A stretch of 6,163 nucleotides of DNA from JBCBKZ01 sp039026975 (GTDB lineage: Bacteria > Bacteroidota > Bacteroidia > J057). How positions within the stretch are numbered: position 1 is the stretch's first letter; every line of letters starts with the position of its first letter. The notes under the pieces are model-generated. The model searched no databases. It was not told the origin of the DNA and was given only the letters and a program-made list of their open reading frames with translations. The DNA is taken from contig JBCCLI010000394.1 of NCBI GenBank assembly GCA_039026975.1, positions 1 to 6,163 on the forward strand, read 5' to 3'. Position numbers and translations under genes: made by a program. This document shows, one piece after another, positions 1 to 5,149 of the stretch.

Positions 1-439
1 TAATAACACCCTCAAGGACATCATTTACTCAAGGGCTGGACTTCCCAGAACGGGCTTCTCTTCTCCTAACACCAACTGGGTAATGGCCAATCTCAGTAAT
101 GGAGATGGCACCTTTACCACCACCAGATGGCAAAGCCACCCAGTACAACAAGACTGGACCTACTACCAAACTTATGTAGGAGATGTAGACGGAGATGGAA
201 TAGATGACCTAAGCTGGACCAACCAAGAGGTAGGGGTTATCACAAGTACCATTTATACTGCCCTAGGCACCAGCAGCGGAGTATATGATTTTTCTCCCGT
301 TAAGCAGGAAAGTCCTTACCAGAACACCTGGGCACAGTACACCATTCACATGCTGGACATCAATGGAGATAGAAAAAAAGATCTGCTTTGGATAAAACCA
401 GGTAGTAACACAGAAATCTATACTGCCTTGGCAAAATAA
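1..439 (+). CDS. FG-GAP/VCBS repeat protein, C-terminal fragment (5' end outside window)
   Basis: The reading frame is open from base 2 at the left edge to the TAA at 437-439, giving 145 visible residues; the start lies outside the window, so the internal ATG at 83 is not the start. Two calcium-binding-type loops are visible: GDVDGDGIDDL (about residues 60-70, with Asp at 61, 63, 65 and 69) and LDINGDRKKDL (about 118-128). Each is followed by a tryptophan and then by an IYTAL strand, giving a repeat of roughly 58 residues, and an earlier NLSNGDGTF segment belongs to a preceding copy. Such repeats form beta-propeller blades in large exported or surface proteins of Bacteroidota. The protein ends six residues after the second IYT, with no C-terminal type IX secretion sorting domain, so how it is exported or anchored cannot be judged here. 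Substrate or partner is unknown. A strong hairpin terminator follows 25 bases downstream. The family is clear; the function is not. Confidence 0.85.
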   Translation, partial: NNTLKDIIYSRAGLPRTGFSSPNTNWVMANLSNGDGTFTTTRWQSHPVQQDWTYYQTYVGDVDGDGIDDLSWTNQEVGVITSTIYTALGTSSGVYDFSPVKQESPYQNTWAQYTIHMLDINGDRKKDLLWIKPGSNTEIYTALAK

Positions 440-463
440 GTAAGGTATTCAACCTATTTAGTG

Positions 464-496
464 GGATCCTTCTCCTCGCGAGAAGGGTCCTTTTCT
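464..496 (+). terminator. Intrinsic terminator of the FG-GAP gene
   Basis: An 11-bp stem pairs GGATCCTTCTC (464-474) with GAGAAGGGTCC (480-490). It has one G-U wobble (467/487) and a 5-nt loop, and is followed directly by TTTTCT. It lies 25 bases after the TAA of the FG-GAP gene in the right orientation. The opposite strand has no T-tract next to the stem, so it probably acts on the + strand only. Confidence 0.85.
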
Positions 497-553
497 ATTG
501 GGTGAGTAAGTGACCAGAGGGACCGTTCAATATCATAAAGCTCTAAGAAAGAT

Positions 554-621
554 GGTCCCTGAGGGTCTCGAAGGGATATTTTGCTCCATATAGCTTTGTC
601 GTTTCGAGAGCCTCAACGACC
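554..621. repeat. Long imperfect inverted repeat / stem-loop, possible bidirectional terminator
   Basis: The arm at 554-575 can pair with the arm at 600-621: by hand count 17 Watson-Crick pairs and one G-U in 22 positions, with a 24-nt AT-rich loop. On the + strand the stem is followed by TTTTT (622-626). On the - strand, reading out of the kinase gene, it is followed by the T-rich ATCTTTCTTA, so it is the best terminator candidate for the sigma-kinase operon, starting about 24 bases after the kinase stop. The left arm, GGTCCCTGAG followed by CTCGAAGGG, resembles from memory a dispersed palindrome common in Bacteroidota intergenic DNA (CCCTGAG...TCGAAGGG). An AGGGACC at 518-524 could compete for the GGTCCCT at 554-560. 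The structure is directly visible; its role is inferred. Confidence 0.6.
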
Positions 622-644
622 TTTTTGGGGGCACTTTATATTGA

Positions 645-3221
645 TCACCTGCTTAACAGGGTATCCAGATTGACCAGTTGTTTTTCATATCTGACGGGAG
701 CTGTCAGAAAATACTCTCTGGCCTCTAACAGGTTCTTTTCGCCTTCCTGCTTTCTCCCTAATTCCATTTGGCAAAGCCCCAGGTAGTACCGTGAAGTAGC
801 TTTCGCATGGGTGGGGTCATTTCCCAGTGCGAGGCTATATGTACGGGCTTTCTCTAGATAGGGCAGCGCCTTTCCATATTCTCCTTTCTTGTAATGAACC
901 AATCCTTTTCCTTCATAGGCTACCAGTCCATATTTCGGGTAATTATTCCCTTGTTGTACTTGTAAGAGTTCCTTGTAAGCGGCTATGTCCAGCTCATAAA
1001 TACTATCGGCTTCTTCAAGCCTATCCAAGGTAAGCAGGAGACGACCCACATGATCTAAAGCAGAGATTTTATAAGGATGAGGACCATCAAATATCTGATT
1101 CAGAGAAGTATTCATTAGGTATTTGTACACCAGAGAAGAATCCCATTTTTCTTGTAGATGATAGATCCTGGACATATTCCCAATACTGGCTACCGTCTCT
1201 ACATGTCCCAGACCAAATACTTTCTTTCGTTGAACATAGGACTCTCTGGCATAGTAGATAGCAGAATCATACTCCACTTTTTGATAAAATAGGCTGGCCA
1301 GGTTATTCAGGGTATAGGCTATTTCTGAATGAGGTGCCTCATAAATTTCTTCCTTGAGTCTCAAAGACTGATAAAGAAACATCTCTGCTGAATCCAGTCG
1401 GTTCAACTCCCTGTTCAAATGACCCAAAGAATGCATGATACTTGCCATATTCTCCTGATCAGGATTTTCCTGGGACTGAAAACAGACCAGGGCTAATTGG
1501 TACTGTGAATCTGCTTCTGTATACTTATTTTCGTCTACAGCCAAATCTCCCAGGCGCTGATAGAACAAGCATTCTTGCTTAGAATGTGAGGAAAGAGCAT
1601 TCAGGATCTCCAGTCCTTCCTTTGCAGTATTTCTTGACTCCTGATAGTCTCCTAACCCATAGTAGACGTCGCTTTCCACATAGAATAATTTTGACTGTAA
1701 GTCTCCACCCTGTAAATCTGGATGCTCATCCACCATCCTTAATCCTGCTTTGGCAAGGGTATCAGCCTTGTTATAGGACCCCATACCTAAATAGATTTCC
1801 GCTATAGCAAAATGCATCTCTGCATATAATTCAGGCTCATCCTCCAAGGTGGAATCTATTCTTTCACTCGCCTGATCCAGCAGATCAAAAACTGTAAGGG
1901 TATCTCCTTGAGCGTATCGCGGGTCTACCTCTTGGAAGATGTCCGTTACAAAGCCCAAAAGCTGCTCATTCTTGCGGGATTCTGCTAAGGCTTCGTTTCG
2001 CTCCTTGGTAACTTCAGCCGTGTAGTAAATCCCCAGGATAATGATGGCCAATAGCCCTGCAGCTACAGCCGAGAGCCATGACCTATTCCTGAGAGTATAT
2101 TTTTGTAGACCATACCATGAGTCATTTGACCTAAGAGAAATTGGCCGGTCGGTCAAGTAGGCTTCTACGTCAGCTATTAAGGCATCTACTGACCCATACC
2201 GCTTCTCGGCTTCCTTTTCCAGGCACTTCATGATGATGGCATCCAAATCTCCCAAAAGGGTGGAGGATTGAATATCACTAGCAGCAAATTCAGCTAATAC
2301 GCTGGGGGCTTTTGCCTTCCCACTCAGGATAAATTCCTTGTAGGCGGTAGGAGTATCATCTTTTGGCGGAAAAGGAAGTTGATCCGTCAACATCTGATAT
2401 AGAAGAACGCCCAGAGAATAGACATCTGAACGAGTTGAGAGCGCCTCTTGCCGTAACTGCTCTGGTGAGCCATAGGCTAAGGTATATCTGTTACTCCCAG
2501 AGATTTTTCCCTCTTTTTCTGCTTCTGATACACTTTCCGCTACCCCAAAGTCCAGGACCTTAGCCTCTCCCTCCTCATTGACCAAAATATTGCTGGGTTT
2601 GATATCCAGGTGTAAAACCAAACGGGAGTGGGCATAAGAAATGGCTTTACAAATGTCCAGGAAGTACTGAAGTCGCTCCTTGAGTAGGGACTCTTTCTTA
2701 TTCAGGAAATCTATGATGCTTTCTCCTTCCACATACTCCATGGTAAAGAAAGGCCTCCCATCTTCAGAAGTACCTCCATCATATAATCTGGCTATGCCAG
2801 GGTGTACAAGTTGGGCAAGAATCTGTCGTTCTTGCCGGAACCTTTGGGTAGCTTCTTCTCCAAAGTTTCCTGACCTAATCAGCTTAAGGGCTACTTCCCT
2901 GTCAAAGTCTCCGGTAGTTCTTTTAGCCAGAAATACAGACCCCATCCCTCCTTGCCCAAGTATTTGATCCAATTGGTAGGTACCAATCTGGGACCCTATC
3001 AGTTGCTCGTCAGCTCCTGCATCCCATGGTCTGCTCCCTTCCGTTTTTAGGGCTGGATGGATAGCATTTTCCTCTTCCAGTAGCTTAACTACTTCCTCGT
3101 GATATTCGGGGTTCTCTTTAGCGAGTTTATCCAAGGCTTCCTGTTGGTCTGCCTGTGGAAGATCTACTACGTCGTGAAAATATTGGGCTATTTCTTGCCA
3201 TTGTGTGGGGTCCCAGCTCAT
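645..3221 (-). CDS. Transmembrane Ser/Thr protein kinase with C-terminal TPR region
   Basis: A Hanks-type (PknB-like) kinase predicted to sit in the inner membrane and to phosphorylate Ser/Thr, probably on the sigma factor encoded just upstream. With the start at 3221 it has 858 residues. The N-terminal helical region (about 1-75) resembles that of other sigma-linked kinases. The kinase domain spans about 81-355: glycine loop GQGGMGSV (89-96), Lys113 in VALK, catalytic loop HLDIKPSN (204-211; Asp206, Lys208, Asn211), DFG (224-226), SPEQ (252-255) and DVYSLGV (from 266). One hydrophobic segment lies at about 382-400, with basic residues (RNR) just before it, which places the kinase in the cytoplasm and the rest outside. 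About nine TPR-like helical pairs fill 464-838. The start at 3221 is chosen because its ATG overlaps the sigma stop (ATGA) and the next residues, MSWDPTQWQ, match how such kinases begin; an in-frame ATG at 3272 would add 17 residues lying inside the sigma gene. Odd point: HLD replaces the usual HRD. Otherwise all catalytic residues are present. The signal sensed is unknown. Confidence 0.92.
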   Translation of the reverse strand: MSWDPTQWQEIAQYFHDVVDLPQADQQEALDKLAKENPEYHEEVVKLLEEENAIHPALKTEGSRPWDAGADEQLIGSQIGTYQLDQILGQGGMGSVFLAKRTTGDFDREVALKLIRSGNFGEEATQRFRQERQILAQLVHPGIARLYDGGTSEDGRPFFTMEYVEGESIIDFLNKKESLLKERLQYFLDICKAISYAHSRLVLHLDIKPSNILVNEEGEAKVLDFGVAESVSEAEKEGKISGSNRYTLAYGSPEQLRQEALSTRSDVYSLGVLLYQMLTDQLPFPPKDDTPTAYKEFILSGKAKAPSVLAEFAASDIQSSTLLGDLDAIIMKCLEKEAEKRYGSVDALIADVEAYLTDRPISLRSNDSWYGLQKYTLRNRSWLSAVAAGLLAIIILGIYYTAEVTKERNEALAESRKNEQLLGFVTDIFQEVDPRYAQGDTLTVFDLLDQASERIDSTLEDEPELYAEMHFAIAEIYLGMGSYNKADTLAKAGLRMVDEHPDLQGGDLQSKLFYVESDVYYGLGDYQESRNTAKEGLEILNALSSHSKQECLFYQRLGDLAVDENKYTEADSQYQLALVCFQSQENPDQENMASIMHSLGHLNRELNRLDSAEMFLYQSLRLKEEIYEAPHSEIAYTLNNLASLFYQKVEYDSAIYYARESYVQRKKVFGLGHVETVASIGNMSRIYHLQEKWDSSLVYKYLMNTSLNQIFDGPHPYKISALDHVGRLLLTLDRLEEADSIYELDIAAYKELLQVQQGNNYPKYGLVAYEGKGLVHYKKGEYGKALPYLEKARTYSLALGNDPTHAKATSRYYLGLCQMELGRKQEGEKNLLEAREYFLTAPVRYEKQLVNLDTLLSR
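3218..3221 (-). other. ATGA stop/start overlap coupling sigma factor and kinase
   Basis: On the - strand the sequence ATGA holds the kinase start ATG (3221-3219) and the sigma stop TGA (3220-3218). This suggests translational coupling and roughly matched synthesis of the two proteins. The region just before it is A-rich (TTAAAAGAT) with no clear Shine-Dalgarno sequence, as is usual in Bacteroidota. Confidence 0.75.
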
Positions 3222-3742
3222 GCTTGCATATCTTTTAATTGGGTACTCAGCCATGTACGGGCTAGTCGCCATTCTCTCCTAACCGTCACCTCTGATACGC
3301 CCAAAATTTCTGCTATTTCTACCTGCTTAAATCCTCCAAAGAACCAAAACTCTACGATCTTGGCTCCCCTCTCACTGAATTCCTGATACTTGGTAAGAAT
3401 ATCATTGAGGTGGAGAATGTCTTCATAGGTAGTCATATGATTGACTTCCTGATTTTCTAAGGTGAGAATGACCTGATCTCCTCCGCGTTTTTCACTCTTC
3501 TTCTGGCGGGCATAACTGATGAGGATTCTTCTCATAGCTAAGGAGGCCAATGAGAAAAAGTGTCCACTGGATTCAAACTTTTGCTGGTCTTGTCTGGCAA
3601 GTTTTATGTAGACTTCATGGACCAGCCCTGTGGCGTTTAAGGTATGATTTTTTCGCTCAGATTTGAGCTGAGAAAAAGCGAGGCGTTTTAAGTCATCATA
3701 TGCCTGGGGAAAGTAGGTCTTCAGGTTTAGGGCTTCCTTCAT
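3218..3742 (-). CDS. ECF-type RNA polymerase sigma factor (TIGR02999 / Sigma70_ECF type), kinase-linked
   Basis: A 174-residue alternative sigma factor that should direct RNA polymerase to a special promoter set. Region 2 covers about 9-88 and includes LNATGLVHEVYIKL (35-48) and HFFSLASLAMRRILISYAR (61-79) followed by KRGG (85-88), hallmarks of the ECF subgroup commonly encoded next to Ser/Thr kinases. Region 4 covers about 112-170, with a helix-turn-helix at about 140-163 (QVEIAEILGVSEVTVRREW). Where ordinary ECF sigmas carry the acidic DAED-like motif that contacts the RNA polymerase beta-prime subunit, this one has Asn36-Ala37-Thr38-Gly39, so Thr38 is a candidate phosphorylation switch. 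No anti-sigma gene accompanies it; the partner is the kinase gene, which starts on the stop codon of this gene (ATGA). The ATG at 3742 is the only plausible start: no in-frame ATG lies close upstream and homologues have similar lengths. The family call is firm; activation by phosphorylation is inference from described relatives. Confidence 0.93.
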   Translation of the reverse strand: MKEALNLKTYFPQAYDDLKRLAFSQLKSERKNHTLNATGLVHEVYIKLARQDQQKFESSGHFFSLASLAMRRILISYARQKKSEKRGGDQVILTLENQEVNHMTTYEDILHLNDILTKYQEFSERGAKIVEFWFFGGFKQVEIAEILGVSEVTVRREWRLARTWLSTQLKDMQA

Positions 3743-3818
3743 GGCGATGCGGTTCAGGATGAAGGTACAAAATCCTTTGAAGAATGTAAGTTTTGATATC
3801 CAAATAGTTAGTAGTGTG

Positions 3819-3826
3819 CAAAACTA
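3819..3826 (-). promoter_or_regulatory. Candidate -7 promoter box of the sigma-kinase operon
   Basis: On the - strand this reads TAGTTTTG, a full match to the Bacteroidota housekeeping -7 consensus TAnnTTTG. It lies 76 bases before the sigma start and would give a leader of about 70 nt. The -33 element is poor: only a TTTC (3853-3850) with a 23-bp spacer. A 6-bp inverted repeat, AGTAGT (3810-3815) and ACTACT (3823-3828), overlaps the box and could be an operator or chance. The rest of the 153-bp divergent intergenic region (3743-3895) shows no convincing promoter for the + strand gene. Confidence 0.35.
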
Positions 3827-3895
3827 CTTGACTTTACATATGAACCTCCGAAAGACCTGAGGGTATTAGTCAGCAGAACCCAAAACCCTATTCCG

Positions 3896-5149
3896 ATGAA
3901 AACTCTTTTCCCCTCTCTGTTACTGATCTTCTTCATAGGGCAGCTTTTTGCCCAGCCTGAAACCCACATGGCGTACCCACAGGTGAAGGCTAATCAAAGT
4001 AGTTACGCGGCTACTCATGTCCCCATCATTCTAAAGGAAGCGAATACGTTTGAGTTCTATAAAGAACAGTCTGAGAATTGGTGGAAGGTACTGGAGAAGG
4101 ATATGACGGATGAATATGCCTGGTACAACTACCACAAGGCCAATAGGTACGCCAAGCTCACCTATAGCCAAATTCATTCTCCTACAGAAAACTGGCAAGA
4201 GAATACAGATTGGATTAAGGAAAGTACCTATTTCATGGATAGGAAACCCATGGAAAACCTGATAGCTGAGCATCTACCTGAGTCCTTCATCTACTACTAT
4301 ATCACCGCGTCGAATAATGAGGTGAAGATTTCCAGAGAAGCCTATCTGGACCTCATCTCCAAAGCCCATAAGATTAATCCAGGATTTGCAGAGTTGTATG
4401 ATGGCTTCATTACCCATTATTACCTGACCGGAAATACGGAAAAGCGACAGTACTACAACAAACAGTGGTTTGCTTCTAATGATTTCTCCCCAACTCTTCT
4501 GAATCATTATTATAATGTGCTTCAATCGACTGCTGATCAAGCCATTCTCCTAACTTATGGAGACAATTCTACTTTCGGTTTACTGATGGTCCAGGATGCC
4601 TTAGGCATACGTCCAGACGTGCAGATCATCAATGGCCCTCTGCTTAGCATGGACAAAGCCTACAGAGAAAGAATTTACCAGGAGCTTGCGATTCCCTTGC
4701 CAGAGATGGAAGAGGACCTTTCCTTTCAGGAAGGAGTTTCTCGTGCCATCATGCATTTGATGGACCACAAACCTGCCAATATCCCCTTACATCTGAACAT
4801 GGATTTAGGGGAAGCTATTAGAGCGCCTTTCCAGGAGGCTCTCCAACAAAGGGGCTTAGTCTACACAGTAGAGAAGGAAGACGATTTCCATCCAAGTGAG
4901 ATGGTCAAGCTATACGAGGAATCTTTCCAACTAGACTACACCCACACCCAGTTTACCTACGACCCTTACGCCAATTCCAGCCTAAGCTTCCTCAACTATC
5001 TTCCCATGATAATGGAGCTTTACCCCTATTACCTCTCAGCGGGTAAGCGTGAAGAAGCTACCCAGCTCAAAGAATGGGGCCTTCAACTCATTGAAAGGTC
5101 CGGCAGAGCGGAGGTAAAGGATTGGTACCTGGGAGAACTGGCAGGCTAG
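3896..5149 (+). CDS. Secreted protein with DUF2723-like GDN motif and TPR-like helices, function unknown
   Basis: A 417-residue protein with a clear signal peptide (Lys2, hydrophobic 4-18, likely cleavage near FAQ at 18-20). It contains no cysteine, so it is not a lipoprotein; it should be periplasmic or exported, as no other membrane segment is seen. The middle part has AILLTYGDNSTFGLLMVQ (216-233), then LGIRPDVQIIN (236-246) and LL (249-250). This closely resembles the GDNDTFPLWYLQ...GVRPDVRVVN...LLN module in the soluble C-terminal part of Bacteroidota DUF2723 membrane proteins. A later stretch, APFQEALQQRGLVYTVE (310-326), recalls the GLVY segment of the same proteins. The flanks (about 150-210 and 365-402) look like TPR-type helical pairs. 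There is no DUF2723 membrane domain, so this looks like a stand-alone version of the soluble part. It is divergent from the sigma-kinase operon and may be a target of it, by position only. Its TAG shares CTAG with the stop of the convergent dehydrogenase gene. The family link is from memory of the motif; no enzymatic function is assigned. Confidence 0.8.
   Translation: MKTLFPSLLLIFFIGQLFAQPETHMAYPQVKANQSSYAATHVPIILKEANTFEFYKEQSENWWKVLEKDMTDEYAWYNYHKANRYAKLTYSQIHSPTENWQENTDWIKESTYFMDRKPMENLIAEHLPESFIYYYITASNNEVKISREAYLDLISKAHKINPGFAELYDGFITHYYLTGNTEKRQYYNKQWFASNDFSPTLLNHYYNVLQSTADQAILLTYGDNSTFGLLMVQDALGIRPDVQIINGPLLSMDKAYRERIYQELAIPLPEMEEDLSFQEGVSRAIMHLMDHKPANIPLHLNMDLGEAIRAPFQEALQQRGLVYTVEKEDDFHPSEMVKLYEESFQLDYTHTQFTYDPYANSSLSFLNYLPMIMELYPYYLSAGKREEATQLKEWGLQLIERSGRAEVKDWYLGELAG
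5146..5149. other. Shared palindromic CTAG: overlapping stop codons of convergent genes
   Basis: The + strand gene ends in TAG at 5147-5149 and the - strand gene ends in TAG at 5148-5146. Because CTAG is self-complementary, one 4-bp site supplies both stops. No room remains for an intergenic terminator, so each transcript must end inside, or run antisense through, the neighbouring coding sequence. Confidence 0.9.

Noticed and set aside
83..439. A small complete protein starting at the ATG at 83
   Set aside because: The frame is open to the left edge and the upstream residues continue the same repeat style, so it is the tail of a larger protein.
3222..3272. Upstream in-frame ATG at 3272 for the kinase, adding 17 residues
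   Set aside because: The extension lies fully within the sigma factor's conserved C-terminal coding region and does not look like the start of related kinases; the ATG at 3221 makes a classical ATGA overlap.
3099..3386. A + strand open frame across the sigma/kinase junction
   Set aside because: It is antisense to two well-supported genes and its translation shows no domain or family features.
4031..4540. Two back-to-back antisense open frames on the - strand inside the secreted-protein gene
   Set aside because: They are antisense to a well-supported coding sequence, show no recognisable domain and no initiation signal.
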